Shown here piece after piece: positions 32,729-43,470 of a DNA stretch of 64,000 bases (position 1 is the first letter of the stretch; every line of letters starts with the position of its first letter). This stretch comes from Nitrospirota bacterium (GTDB lineage Bacteria; Nitrospirota; Thermodesulfovibrionia; Thermodesulfovibrionales; UBA9159): positions 1-64,000 of the forward strand of contig JAJYIF010000003.1 of the NCBI GenBank assembly GCA_021790195.1, in the 5' to 3' direction. The position numbers were made by a program, and so were the translations under genes. The notes under the pieces were generated by a model. That model was not told where the DNA came from. It did not search any database and saw only the letters and a program-made list of their open reading frames with translations.

Positions 32729-33493
32729 ATGATCGCGATCTCACTTCAATCGGGCAGCAACGGCAACTGCATTTATGTCGAAACGGAAGATGTGAGGCTG
32801 CTTTTTGATGCAGGCATATGCGGCGTAAGGGCGGAGGAGAGGCTTGCGGCCTTAGGTCACGATATCAGAAGCGTCGATGCCCTTGTGATCTCGCACGATC
32901 ATTCCGACCATATCCGCTATGCGGGCGTATACCAGCGCAAATATGGCCTTCCACTCTATCTGACCCGGGAGACCCTAACGGCTGGCGAGGCGAGGCACAG
33001 CCTGGGCCGTCTGGATGACATCAGATATTTCCGCTCGGGCGATATTGTCAGGATCGGAAATACCATTGTGCAGACCATCCCCACCAAACACGACGGGGCC
33101 GACGGGTCTGCCTTTGCAATATCCTCGAACGGAAGAAGACTTGGAATACTTACGGATCTCGGGCATGTCTTCAGGGAACTCGAAGAGGCAGTGTCTCTGC
33201 TCGATGCGGTATTCATAGAGAGCAACTATGACCCTGAAATGCTCTCGAAAGGTCCATACCCGGCCTTTCTGAAAAAGAGGATCCTCGGTCCCGGGGGGCA
33301 TTTATCGAACGCGGACGCTGCAGAACTGCTCGGCTCCCATGGCGGACGTCTGAAATGGGCTTGCCTTGCACACCTCTCGGAGCATAACAATCGCCCTGAA
33401 ATAGCCCTCAGGACCCACCGTGAAATAGCCAGACCGGCTTATGCCCTGCACGTAGCGAGCCGCTATTCTGCGACAAAGGTACTTGCCGTTTGA
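32729..33493 (+). CDS. WalJ/YycJ-like metallo-beta-lactamase-fold hydrolase
   Basis: 254 residues from the ATG at MIAISLQSGSNGNCIYVETE; a longer frame from 32666 lacks homology. LLFDAGICGVRAEERLAALG, the metal motif VISHDHSDHI, later PTKHDGADGS, ILTDLGHV and AHLSEHNNRPEI give the His/Asp ligands of a two-metal MBL nuclease. WalJ/YycJ proteins are exonucleases tied to DNA repair or cell-wall control. Its stop lies 6 bases from the dxs stop on the opposite strand. Confidence 0.85.
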   Translation: MIAISLQSGSNGNCIYVETEDVRLLFDAGICGVRAEERLAALGHDIRSVDALVISHDHSDHIRYAGVYQRKYGLPLYLTRETLTAGEARHSLGRLDDIRYFRSGDIVRIGNTIVQTIPTKHDGADGSAFAISSNGRRLGILTDLGHVFRELEEAVSLLDAVFIESNYDPEMLSKGPYPAFLKKRILGPGGHLSNADAAELLGSHGGRLKWACLAHLSEHNNRPEIALRTHREIARPAYALHVASRYSATKVLAV

Positions 33494-33499
33494 GGCGGC

Positions 33500-35380
33500 C
33501 TACAGAATATGAAAGGCGGTGAAGTGGGCCTTGCAGATCTGGTAGATCCCTTCTTCGTCGAGGCCGTACTTCTTCCTCAGGATCGCCTGCGAACCATGCT
33601 CTACGAACTCGTCGTCTATACCGATCCTTCTCACTGATACGTCGGTGAGACCTGCCCTGTTAAAGCATTCGAGCACAGCGGAGCCGAAGCCCCCGGCAAG
33701 GACGTTCTCTTCCACAGTCACAACGCGTTTCACTCGCTGGGCAACCGAAATCAAGAGGTCTTCATCCAGGGGCTTAATGAAGCGGGCATTGATCACGCAA
33801 GCTGAGATGCCGTCTTTCTTCAGGGCCTCGGCCGCTTTCTGGGCCGGCGACACGGAATTCCCGATCGCTATGATCGCCATGTCGTCGCCTTCCGCAACCA
33901 TTTCCGCCTTGCCGATCCTGAGATCGGACGGGCCCTGATAATCGAGGCCGTGCTTCACCCTGCCTCTCGGATACCGTATGGCGCACGGGCCGTCATGATG
34001 CAAAGCCAGGCGGAGCATAGCCTTCAGCTCTCCCGCATCCTTCGGCGACATGGAAACCAGGTTCGGTATATGTCTCAGGTATGAGATATCGAACAGGCCC
34101 TGATGGGTAGGGCCGTCTTCGCCCACGATCCCGGCGCGGTCGACGGCAAAGATCACGGGCAGATTCTGCAGGCAGACGTCGTGAACGATCTCGTCATACG
34201 CCCTCTGGAGAAAAGTCGAATATATTGCGACGACCGGTCTGATCCCCTGGCTGGCGAGTCCGGCAGCAAATGTCACGGCATGGGATTCCGCTATTCCCAC
34301 GTCATAAAACCTTTCCGGGTATTTCTCGGTGAAAATGTCGAGACCCGTGCCCTCCCTCATCGCAGCCGAAACAGCCACCACCCTGATGTCCTTCCTGGCA
34401 AGCTCCGTCAGCGAGCGCCCGAAAACCTCGCTGTAGGTCGGAACAGATGTATCAGCCGTAATGGTCCCGGTGTCCATATCAAAAGGGCCGATGCCATGAA
34501 ATACACAGGGGTCCTTCTCGGAGAATTTGTAGCCTCTGCCCTTCTTTGTGATCACATGCAGCAGAACGGGCTCTTTAACGCCCTTTACCCTGGCGAGGGT
34601 CTCGATGAGCAGATCTATGTTATGGCCGTCTATGGGACCTACGTAGTTGTACCCGAGTTCGCTAAACAGCATGCCGGGAGTAAGAAAACCTTTCAATGTG
34701 TCCTCGGCGCGCTGAGCCATCTTGGAGACAGACCCGCCGACACCTGGTATGAGCTCTATAAAGGATTTTGTCTCCTTCTTGAATCTTTGGTATATGTCTC
34801 CGGTGAGTATCCTGCTGAGATAAGCGGAGAGGGCGCCCACGTTCTTGGAAATGGACATCTCGTTGTCATTCAGTATGACGATGATATCTTTCTTGAGCTG
34901 TCCTGCATGATTAAGACCCTCGAAGGCCAGACCGGCCGTCATCGCTCCATCGCCGATCACGGGTATTACCTTGAAAGTCTCGCCCTTCCTGTCCCGCGCC
35001 TCGATAATCCCGACAGCCGAGGATATGGACGTCGAACTATGCCCTGTGCCGAAGGCGTCGTAGGGGCTCTCGTCTATCCTGGGAAAGCCGGAAAGGCCCT
35101 TGTGCTTCCTAAGCGTCGAAAATCTTTCATATCTTCCGGTCAGGAGCTTGTGCGAATAAGACTGATGACCCACGTCCCATATTATCTTGTCTTCCGGGGC
35201 GTCAAAGACGTAATGCAGGGCTATGGTAAGCTCCACAACTCCAAGATTCGAGGCGAGATGTCCGCCGTCGGACGAGACCTGCTCTATGATTATCTCACGA
35301 AGCTCCTCGGCCAGCGACGAAAGCTTGTCTTTTGAAAGTTTCTTTAGGTCATCCGGAGAAGAAATGTCTTTTATCAGCAT
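33500..35380 (-). CDS. dxs: 1-deoxy-D-xylulose-5-phosphate synthase
   Basis: 626 residues. The thiamine diphosphate site is GDGAMTAGLAFEGLNHAG through LNDNEMSIS; other landmarks are DVGHQSYSHKLLTGR near the N-terminus, GPIDGHN, HVITKKGRGYKFSE, and the transketolase pyrimidine-binding segment GIAESHAVTFAAGLASQG. It condenses pyruvate and glyceraldehyde 3-phosphate, the entry of the MEP isoprenoid route. Start taken at 35380 (AGGTGAGG upstream); a GTG at 35389 would add three residues. Downstream of a prenyl synthase gene, 38 bases apart, in one likely operon. Confidence 0.96.
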   Translation of the reverse strand: MLIKDISSPDDLKKLSKDKLSSLAEELREIIIEQVSSDGGHLASNLGVVELTIALHYVFDAPEDKIIWDVGHQSYSHKLLTGRYERFSTLRKHKGLSGFPRIDESPYDAFGTGHSSTSISSAVGIIEARDRKGETFKVIPVIGDGAMTAGLAFEGLNHAGQLKKDIIVILNDNEMSISKNVGALSAYLSRILTGDIYQRFKKETKSFIELIPGVGGSVSKMAQRAEDTLKGFLTPGMLFSELGYNYVGPIDGHNIDLLIETLARVKGVKEPVLLHVITKKGRGYKFSEKDPCVFHGIGPFDMDTGTITADTSVPTYSEVFGRSLTELARKDIRVVAVSAAMREGTGLDIFTEKYPERFYDVGIAESHAVTFAAGLASQGIRPVVAIYSTFLQRAYDEIVHDVCLQNLPVIFAVDRAGIVGEDGPTHQGLFDISYLRHIPNLVSMSPKDAGELKAMLRLALHHDGPCAIRYPRGRVKHGLDYQGPSDLRIGKAEMVAEGDDMAIIAIGNSVSPAQKAAEALKKDGISACVINARFIKPLDEDLLISVAQRVKRVVTVEENVLAGGFGSAVLECFNRAGLTDVSVRRIGIDDEFVEHGSQAILRKKYGLDEEGIYQICKAHFTAFHIL

Positions 35381-35418
35381 CGTCCTCACCTGTAAGATTT
35401 GATTTTACCGACCGCCGG

Positions 35419-36312
35419 TCAGTTCCTTCTTCTGAGAATGTAGAGCGCTATCTGTTTCAAGGGGTCCGCCTTTTCAGAAAAGTCCTCAAGTGCTCCGATG
35501 CCTTCATGGACGAGTCCCTCGGCCTTTCTTGCCGCAGGCCCTATCCCGTAAACCGCCGGAAAGGTCAGTTTCTTCTTCCTCTCGTCCGAACCTGTGGACT
35601 TGCCGAGTTCTGAAGTGTTTCCACTCACATCGAGTATATCATCAATGATCTGAAAGGCAAGGCCTATGTTTTCGCCGTAGCGGGTCAGGGCGCGGAATTC
35701 TTTCCTTCCCGCATTTGCAAGTATGCCGCCCATCCTGACAGAAGCCGTGATAAGGGCGCCGGTCTTGTGGGCGTGAATAAAGGCAAGATCCTCGCCGTTG
35801 GCGGTCTTGTTCTCGCAGAGTATGTCTTCTGCCTGCCCTCCGACCATGCCGTAAGCCCCGGCGGCCATGGCCACGTCACGAATCAGTCTAATGAGCGCGG
35901 GTCTTCCGACGCTGACCCGAGCAAGGGACTGAAGGGACAGGAGATAGAAAGCCTCCGTCAAAAGCGCGTCGCCTGCGAGGACCGCCATCCCTTCTCCGAA
36001 AACTTTGTGGCTGGTGGGTTTGCCCCGGCGGAGGTCGTCGTTGTCCATGGCGGGCAGGTCGTCGTGAATCAGGGAATATGTGTGGATAAGCTCAAGGGCG
36101 GAGGCAAAGGGGACAATGTCCTCTGCCGTTCCTCCGCATGCCTCATAGGAGGCGAGGGCGAGTATCGGCCTGACACGCTTCCCCCCTGCGAGTATCGAAT
36201 AAGACATGGCGCTTTTCAGAACCGAAGGCGAAGCAAGCGAATCGAAATACGGCGTCAGAAAAGTATCGACCAGCTCTCTTTTATCTTTGAGATACTTCTT
36301 TATGTCCATCAT
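35419..36312 (-). CDS. ispA: Short-chain polyprenyl diphosphate synthase (IspA-like)
   Basis: 297 residues with both aspartate-rich motifs: LIHDDLPAMDNDDLRRGKPT (first) and QIIDDILDVSGNTSELGKST (second), plus GGKRVRPIL at the substrate entrance. It elongates DMAPP with IPP to farnesyl or geranylgeranyl diphosphate. Adjacent to dxs, as in many bacteria where dxs, ispA and xseB are neighbours; xseB is not seen. The start is MMDIKK with a second ATG three bases on; either could be used. Confidence 0.93.
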   Translation of the reverse strand: MMDIKKYLKDKRELVDTFLTPYFDSLASPSVLKSAMSYSILAGGKRVRPILALASYEACGGTAEDIVPFASALELIHTYSLIHDDLPAMDNDDLRRGKPTSHKVFGEGMAVLAGDALLTEAFYLLSLQSLARVSVGRPALIRLIRDVAMAAGAYGMVGGQAEDILCENKTANGEDLAFIHAHKTGALITASVRMGGILANAGRKEFRALTRYGENIGLAFQIIDDILDVSGNTSELGKSTGSDERKKKLTFPAVYGIGPAARKAEGLVHEGIGALEDFSEKADPLKQIALYILRRRN

Positions 36313-36325
36313 TTCCCATGCCGGC

Positions 36326-37870
36326 TCACTCCCATTCGATAGTGCCGGGCGGCTTGGACGTGATGTCGTACACGACCCTGTTGACCCCTTTTACCTCATT
36401 TATGATCCTGCTGGAGATCCTTCCTAGGGTATCGCCGGGTATCCTTGCCCAATCTGCCGTCATTCCGTCGAGGCTGGTGACCGCGCGCACCGCAATTACG
36501 TGCTCATACGTTCTCTCGTCTCCCATGACGCCGACGCTCTTTATAGGCAGGAGCACTGCAAAGGCCTGCCAAACTAGTCCGTAAAGTCCGGACCTCTTCA
36601 CTTCTTCGAGAATAATGGCGTCCGCCTTGCGGAGAATCTCGAGTCGTACTCTTGTCACATCGCCGATGCACCTGATGGCAAGACCCGGGCCGGGAAAGGG
36701 ATGACGGTATATTATCTCATCAGGCATTCCAAGCTCTTTTCCGAGCAGGCGGACTTCATCCTTGAAAAGCTCTCTCAGGGGCTCGACAAGCTTCAGCTTC
36801 ATCTTTTTCAGGAGTCCGCCGACGTTATGATGGCTCTTGATCGTGGCCGAGGGACCCTTGAAAGACGTGCTCTCTATAACGTCGGGATAAAGCGTTCCCT
36901 GCGCCAAAAAGGCGACCTGTTTGATCTTCGCAGCCTCTTCTTCAAATACCCTGATGAATTCATTCCCAATAATCTTTCTCTTCCTCTCCGGGTCGGTCAC
37001 GCCTTTCAGCCTGGCGAGGAACCTCGAAGACGCATCGATGCAGCGTATCTTCATATGAAAACAGCTGCGCAGGGTATCTTCCACCTTAGCGGCCTCTCCA
37101 GCCCTCAGCAAGCCGTTGTCGACAAAGATGCAGGTGAGGGCGTCGCCCACCGCCTCGTGGACGAGGACTGCGGTGACCGCGGAATCCACCCCCCCGCTTA
37201 TGCCGCAGACCACGCGTCTGTCTCCGACCATCTCTCGAATGCTCTTTTTCGCGGAATCGATAAAAGACTTCATCGTCCACGTGGGCCGGCAGCCGCAGAT
37301 CCCGAGGACGAAATTTCTGATCATCTTCATGCCGTTATCGGTGTGGGCGACTTCGGGATGAAATTGAATTGCGTAGAACAACCTTTTCTTATCCGCCATG
37401 GCGCCAATGGGAGAGTTGTCCGTATGGGCCATTCTCTCAAAGCCTTTAGGGGCCTTCTCAATCCTGTCCCCGTGGCTCATCCAGACGACATTCCTCCGGG
37501 CGAGACCTCGGAAGAGATCAGAGGCGTCGTCTATGTTGAGCTCCGCCCTGCCGTATTCTCTCTTGGCGGCCTTACCTACCTTTCCTCCCGGAAGCATATG
37601 GGCCATGAGCTGCATCCCGTAACAGATGCCGAGGACGGGCACCCCGAGATCGAATATGACCGGATCGGGGATAGGCGCATCAGGGTCGTAAACACTCGAT
37701 GGTCCGCCGGAAAGCACTATGCCCCGGGGCCCGAAGGCGCGTATCTTTTCTATGGGGACGTTATAGGGTAAGATCTCCGAGTATACCTTGTTCTCCCTTA
37801 TCCGCCTGGCGATAAGCTGGGTATACTGGGAACCGAAATCCAGGACGAGAATCTTATCGTTGATGAGCAT
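36326..37870 (-). CDS. guaA: GMP synthase (glutamine-hydrolysing)
   Basis: 514 residues with the N-terminal class I glutaminase ([19 protein letters not shown]; nucleophile in [20 protein letters not shown]) and the ATP pyrophosphatase ([20 protein letters not shown]) followed by the GMP-synthase dimerisation domain ([15 protein letters not shown]-terminal [10 protein letters not shown]). It aminates XMP to GMP. It lies 89 bases behind guaB on the same strand, so both last steps of GMP synthesis are together. Confidence 0.97.
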   Translation of the reverse strand: MLINDKILVLDFGSQYTQLIARRIRENKVYSEILPYNVPIEKIRAFGPRGIVLSGGPSSVYDPDAPIPDPVIFDLGVPVLGICYGMQLMAHMLPGGKVGKAAKREYGRAELNIDDASDLFRGLARRNVVWMSHGDRIEKAPKGFERMAHTDNSPIGAMADKKRLFYAIQFHPEVAHTDNGMKMIRNFVLGICGCRPTWTMKSFIDSAKKSIREMVGDRRVVCGISGGVDSAVTAVLVHEAVGDALTCIFVDNGLLRAGEAAKVEDTLRSCFHMKIRCIDASSRFLARLKGVTDPERKRKIIGNEFIRVFEEEAAKIKQVAFLAQGTLYPDVIESTSFKGPSATIKSHHNVGGLLKKMKLKLVEPLRELFKDEVRLLGKELGMPDEIIYRHPFPGPGLAIRCIGDVTRVRLEILRKADAIILEEVKRSGLYGLVWQAFAVLLPIKSVGVMGDERTYEHVIAVRAVTSLDGMTADWARIPGDTLGRISSRIINEVKGVNRVVYDITSKPPGTIEWE

Positions 37871-37959
37871 GGCGGGAATTCAGAAAGCAGAACCCCGGAT
37901 CACGAAAGGCGCAGAAGGTTTTTTACGTCTTCTTCGGAATTCTGAATTAGCCGGCCTTA

Positions 37960-39429
<1,470 letters not shown>

Positions 39430-39621
39430 TCAATCCGGGCGATTTGAGCATTTTACCATTATTATCGGGTCTAACGCAATTGAATTTCGGTTCTTGCTGA
39501 AATCAGACTTGACTTTGACCTTCCAGTATGCAAAATATCTATATTTCCGTCAGGACTGAGAAAAGGGAGGCGTCCGGCTGCTGCCTGAGTTCCGCGGGCG
39601 GAATGCCGCCCGATCGAAATT

Positions 39622-40653
39622 ATGGAAGAAATGACATACAGGAGGGCCGGCGTCGACATTGAGGAAGGCGACCGGTTCGTAAGGATCATTTCGCCTCTTG
39701 TCAGGAAGACCTTCAGAAAAGAGGTGCTGACCGATATAGGTTCCTTCGGTGCGCTATTCAAGTTGGACGTTGTCAGATACAAAGAACCGGTCCTTGTCAG
39801 CGGAACGGACGGAGTGGGCACGAAGCTGAAAGTGGCCTTTATGATGGACAGGCATGACACCGTGGGCATCGACCTTGTGGCCATGTGCGTGAACGATATC
39901 CTCACGAGCGGGGCCGAGCCGCTTTTCTTTCTCGACTATTTCGCCACGGGCGAACTCAGACCCGAAAAGGCCGCAAGTGTAATCGAAGGGATTGTCGCCG
40001 GGTGTAAAGAGGCGGGTTGCGCCCTTATAGGCGGTGAGACGGCGGAGATGCCGGGCTTCTATGAGAAAGGGGAATACGATCTCTCCGGCTTTGCAGTCGG
40101 CGCTGTCGAGAGGTCTGATATTATCGACGGCTCCGGTATAAATGCGGGTGATTGTCTTATCGGTCTTTCGTCCAGCGGTCTTCACAGCAACGGCTTTTCT
40201 CTCGTTCGCAAGGTATTCTTTGAGCAGGAGGGAATGGACCCGCAAGCCCATGTTGCCGAACTTGGAACAACATTGGGAGATGAACTTCTGAAGCCCACGC
40301 GTATTTATGTGAAGGCCTTCGCGGCTCTCAAAGGGAAGGTCCCGGTCAAGGGCATGGCCCACATAACGGGCGGAGGCCTTACCGGCAATCTTCCGAGGAT
40401 TTTTCCGGAGGGCATCGGCGCCGTCGTGCAAAAAGGGTCGTGGCCTGCTCAGCCCGTATTCGGACTTATCGCGCGGAAAGGCCGTGTTCCCGAGGAAGAC
40501 ATGAGACGCACCTTCAATCTGGGCATCGGCTATGTCGTCGTTGTTCCCGAAGAGTCGTCGTCAAATACAATAACTCTTCTCAAGGACGCTGGTTACGATT
40601 CCTTTGAGATCGGGAGAACCGAAAAAGGAAGGAAGGAGATAAGGTATGAGTAG
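39622..40653 (+). CDS. purM: Phosphoribosylformylglycinamidine cyclo-ligase
   Basis: 343 residues. DVVRYKEPVLVSGTDGVGTK and LKVAFMMDRHDTVGIDLVAM near the N-terminus, GLSSSGLHSNGFSLVRKVFF in the middle and MAHITGGGLTGNLPRIFP downstream are AIR synthetase landmarks. It makes aminoimidazole ribotide, step five of purine synthesis. A start at 39631 (MTYRRAG) is possible. The 3' end overlaps the M23 peptidase gene by eight bases, linking it to envelope genes; this is common operon packing rather than pathway logic. Confidence 0.96.
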   Translation: MEEMTYRRAGVDIEEGDRFVRIISPLVRKTFRKEVLTDIGSFGALFKLDVVRYKEPVLVSGTDGVGTKLKVAFMMDRHDTVGIDLVAMCVNDILTSGAEPLFFLDYFATGELRPEKAASVIEGIVAGCKEAGCALIGGETAEMPGFYEKGEYDLSGFAVGAVERSDIIDGSGINAGDCLIGLSSSGLHSNGFSLVRKVFFEQEGMDPQAHVAELGTTLGDELLKPTRIYVKAFAALKGKVPVKGMAHITGGGLTGNLPRIFPEGIGAVVQKGSWPAQPVFGLIARKGRVPEEDMRRTFNLGIGYVVVVPEESSSNTITLLKDAGYDSFEIGRTEKGRKEIRYE

Positions 40654-41482
40654 ATTCAGGCATCTCCTGCGCAGGGCCTTTACTCCCATAACGATAATGC
40701 TCATACCCCATAGCAATACCAGACACCTGAGTTTCAAGATGCCTTCCATCGGGATCATCCTTTCGGTCGCTATCTGGCTCGTGGGCTCGGCGTACATAGT
40801 GTCGATAGCCGTCAATACCTTTGAATACCGCAGGATGAAAGAGAAACTCAATTATTATTCGAGTCAGTTTGCGGAACTAAACGTCACGATAGACGGGCTG
40901 AGGACCGCCGAGACCGAGTTTAGAAAGCTCTTTTCTCTCGGGTCAAAGGAAAAAGTGCTCGAAAACGTCCCTGTGTTTGACAGCGGCTCTATCGACATGA
41001 AGACCTTGAAAGACCAGATAAAGAAGTCCATGGAGAGCGTCAAAGGCATAAAGGAATACCTGAAGGAGCAGAAAGACATCTTCGTTGCAACGCCAAGAGG
41101 GTGGCCGGTAAGGGGACCGATTACATCCGGATACGGAGAAAGGGAGAACCCCGTGCACGGAGGACCTGATTTTCATTCGGGTGTTGACATCTCGGTGGAG
41201 CCGGGCACTCCTGTCAAGGCCACTGCGGACGGTGTCGTGAGCTTTGCCGGATGGAGCGGAGGCAGCGGCAATCTTGTGGCCATAGAACACGGCTTTGGAT
41301 ATACGACCTTTTATGCCCATAACAGCAGGGTCGCCGTCTCGGTGGGCCAGCATGTCAAGAGGGGCGAAATCATTGCCTATTCGGGGTCTACCGGCAGCAG
41401 CACGGGGCCCCACTCGCACTATGAAATCTGGAAAGAAGGTAAGCATGTCAATCCGATGCCTTATCTTCAAGGGAGGTCATAA
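40646..41482 (+). CDS. Membrane-anchored M23 (LytM-type) peptidase
   Basis: 278 residues: an N-terminal basic stretch, one membrane segment (SIGIILSVAIWLVGSAYIVS), a coiled coil (about 65-145), and a C-terminal M23 domain with HSGVDISVEPGTPVKATADG, HGFGYTTFYAHNS and GPHSHYEIWK. The zinc ligands H-x(3)-D and H-x-H are intact, so it may be an active cell-wall endopeptidase rather than an EnvC-like activator. It is followed after two bases by a bactofilin gene, a frequent pairing in cell-shape control. Confidence 0.92.
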   Translation: MSRFRHLLRRAFTPITIMLIPHSNTRHLSFKMPSIGIILSVAIWLVGSAYIVSIAVNTFEYRRMKEKLNYYSSQFAELNVTIDGLRTAETEFRKLFSLGSKEKVLENVPVFDSGSIDMKTLKDQIKKSMESVKGIKEYLKEQKDIFVATPRGWPVRGPITSGYGERENPVHGGPDFHSGVDISVEPGTPVKATADGVVSFAGWSGGSGNLVAIEHGFGYTTFYAHNSRVAVSVGQHVKRGEIIAYSGSTGSSTGPHSHYEIWKEGKHVNPMPYLQGRS

Positions 41483-41484
41483 CC

Positions 41485-41865
41485 ATGTTTTCGAAGAATA
41501 CTGAAAAGCTTGAATCTTTTGTCGGTGTCAGCAGTCATTTCAAGGGAGACATTAAATCAAAGGGGACCCTGAGGATCGACGGGACGGTCGAGGGAGACAT
41601 AGAGGCCGATTGGCTTGTCATGGGGGAAAAGGCGACTCTCAAAGGGAACGTGGCCGCCAGAGGGGTGATACTGGGAGGAAAGACGGAAGGCAATATCGCA
41701 GCCCGCGAGATACTCGAGATAAGATCGAAAGGCCGGGTCCTGGGGGATATTACCACCCCCAAGCTTGTCGTCTCTGAAGGCGGCATATTGGAAGGGCGTT
41801 CTTTCATGCAAAAAAGTGAATCTTCCAATGTGGTCGAGCTCCCTATGAAGGAAAGGGCTAACTAG
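41485..41865 (+). CDS. Bactofilin (polymer-forming cytoskeletal protein)
   Basis: 126 residues, one bactofilin beta-helix: FKGDIKSKGTLRIDGTVEGD, IEADWLVMGEKATLKGNVAA, and repeating Gly-x-Ile/Val steps up to residue 105, then a short polar tail. Bactofilins self-assemble into filaments without nucleotide and guide wall-synthesising or wall-cutting enzymes. GGAGG site six bases upstream. Directly downstream of the M23 peptidase, its likely partner. Confidence 0.95.
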   Translation: MFSKNTEKLESFVGVSSHFKGDIKSKGTLRIDGTVEGDIEADWLVMGEKATLKGNVAARGVILGGKTEGNIAAREILEIRSKGRVLGDITTPKLVVSEGGILEGRSFMQKSESSNVVELPMKERAN

Positions 41866-42180
41866 AAAAGAGCCGTCTCTTGCCTTCGTGCGGCATGACT
41901 TTATAGGTCAGCGTTGTCTTCGACAATCTCACCGTTTACAGGATGGCTGCGCCGGCACTGACAGGAGAATCTCTTCTTCCAGCTTTACACTTCTGCGCTC
42001 TCTCCGCTTAGCCTACGTTCTGACAGGCGAAAAGATACAAGCGATTTTGCGATCCGGAAGAAAGGCAATACCCGCAGCGGATATATTCTTCAGCTTCCCG
42101 ATAGCCATACTCAAGACTCAAACTTCTGAAACCTCAGTTCAAGTCTTGCCACGTGTATATGATTGATGGTATTTTTATGT
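41866..42180. other. Intergenic region before miaB
   Basis: Roughly 315 bp. An open frame of 92 codons exists (41888-42166), but its composition (Arg/Ser-rich, no conserved segment, no ribosome-binding site) looks random. No RNA gene seen. The AT-rich last 60 bases probably carry the miaB promoter. Confidence 0.4.
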
Positions 42181-43470
42181 ATGAATAAGAAGAAGTTTTC
42201 GATAGTGACATTTGGCTGCCAGATGAATGTGCACGATTCCGAAAAAATGGCCGGTGTTCTGCAGGAGCAAGGCTACAGCTTCTCTTGTGACCCAAAGGAT
42301 TCCGACCTCATTATTTTCAATACCTGCAGCATTAGAGAGAAGGCTGAACAGAAATTCTTCAGCGAACTCGGAAGGATCAAGACCCTCAAAAAGAAGCGCC
42401 CCGGTCTGAAGATCGCCGTTGCAGGTTGTATCGCCCAGCAAGGGAGCGATGAGATATTGCGCAGAGCGCCTTATGTGGATTTCGTCTTTGGTCCTCAGAA
42501 CATCGCACTGCTCGGCGATCTTGTTAAGGGCTCAAGGACAATAGCGACTGAGGACAATCCTGAAATCGCCGAGATCGATCTTCCCGTCCGGAGGACAGGC
42601 ACGGGCAGGGCCTGGGTGACAATTATGTACGGCTGCAATAATTTCTGCAGCTATTGCATAGTCCCTTATACGAGGGGACGTGAAAGGAGCAGGCCGTCCT
42701 CGAATATCTTGAGAGAGGTGAGGGGGCTTGCCGAAGAGGGTTTCAGGGAAGTGACTCTTCTTGGCCAGAACGTAAATTCTTACAGGAGCGACCTCGATTT
42801 CGCTGAGCTCTTACGGGCTGTAAATTTGATAAAGGGTATCGAAAGGGTGAGGTTCGTTACGTCCCATCCCAGGGATCTTTCGGACGAACTGATAGAGGCG
42901 ATCCGGGACTCGGAAAAGGTATGCGAGCAGATCCATTTGCCCTTGCAGTCGGGGTCTGACAGGATCCTGGGTCTCATGAATAGGAGATATTCATACGACG
43001 ATTACCGTAGAAAGATAGACAGTCTGAGGAACAATATTGGGGGCATTTCCATAACAACGGACATAATTTCCGGCTTTCCCGGAGAGATGTCCGAGGACCA
43101 TGACCTGACGATAAGTGCCCTGCGCGAAATCTGTTTTGACGGAATCTTTGCGTTCAAGTTTTCCCCCAGACGCGGAACGAGAGCGGCCCTGATGGAAAAT
43201 GGGCTGAGTGATGATGTAGGCAGCCGGAGGCTTTCCGAGGTTCTTGCTGTTCAGGAGGCGATTACCGAGAGGATTAACAAAGGTCTCGAGTCCTCTATCA
43301 TGGAGATATTGGTGGAGGGTGTCAGTGAAACCGATCGCGAGATGCTGTCCGGGCGGACACGGACAAACAAGATCGTAAACTTCAAGGCCGAAGGCCTCTC
43401 GATTGGAGATCTCATTACCGTGAGGATCTTAAAGTCCGGCAAGCACTCTCTTATCGGAGAGGTGGTATGA
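42181..43470 (+). CDS. miaB: tRNA-2-methylthio-N6-dimethylallyladenosine synthase
   Basis: 429 residues from ATG at MNKKKFSIVTFGCQMNVHDS. Three N-terminal Cys (GCQMN, NTCSIR, GCIAQQ) bind the auxiliary 4Fe-4S cluster, and MYGCNNFCSYCIVPYTRGRE has the radical-SAM CxxxCxxC; a TRAM domain ends the protein. It methylthiolates i6A37 of tRNAs. An upstream in-frame ATG (42163) adds six residues not found in relatives. It overlaps mtaB by four bases, so two tRNA methylthiotransferases form a coupled pair. Confidence 0.95.
   Translation: MNKKKFSIVTFGCQMNVHDSEKMAGVLQEQGYSFSCDPKDSDLIIFNTCSIREKAEQKFFSELGRIKTLKKKRPGLKIAVAGCIAQQGSDEILRRAPYVDFVFGPQNIALLGDLVKGSRTIATEDNPEIAEIDLPVRRTGTGRAWVTIMYGCNNFCSYCIVPYTRGRERSRPSSNILREVRGLAEEGFREVTLLGQNVNSYRSDLDFAELLRAVNLIKGIERVRFVTSHPRDLSDELIEAIRDSEKVCEQIHLPLQSGSDRILGLMNRRYSYDDYRRKIDSLRNNIGGISITTDIISGFPGEMSEDHDLTISALREICFDGIFAFKFSPRRGTRAALMENGLSDDVGSRRLSEVLAVQEAITERINKGLESSIMEILVEGVSETDREMLSGRTRTNKIVNFKAEGLSIGDLITVRILKSGKHSLIGEVV

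Noticed and set aside
34103-35335. 410-codon open frame on the plus strand
   Set aside because: Lies entirely antisense to dxs, has no family motif; produced by the codon bias of the real gene.
36701-37771. 356-codon open frame on the plus strand
   Set aside because: Antisense shadow of guaA, with no recognisable domain.
41888-42166. 92-codon open frame before miaB
   Set aside because: Arg/Ser-rich random-looking sequence without start signal; not supported as a gene.
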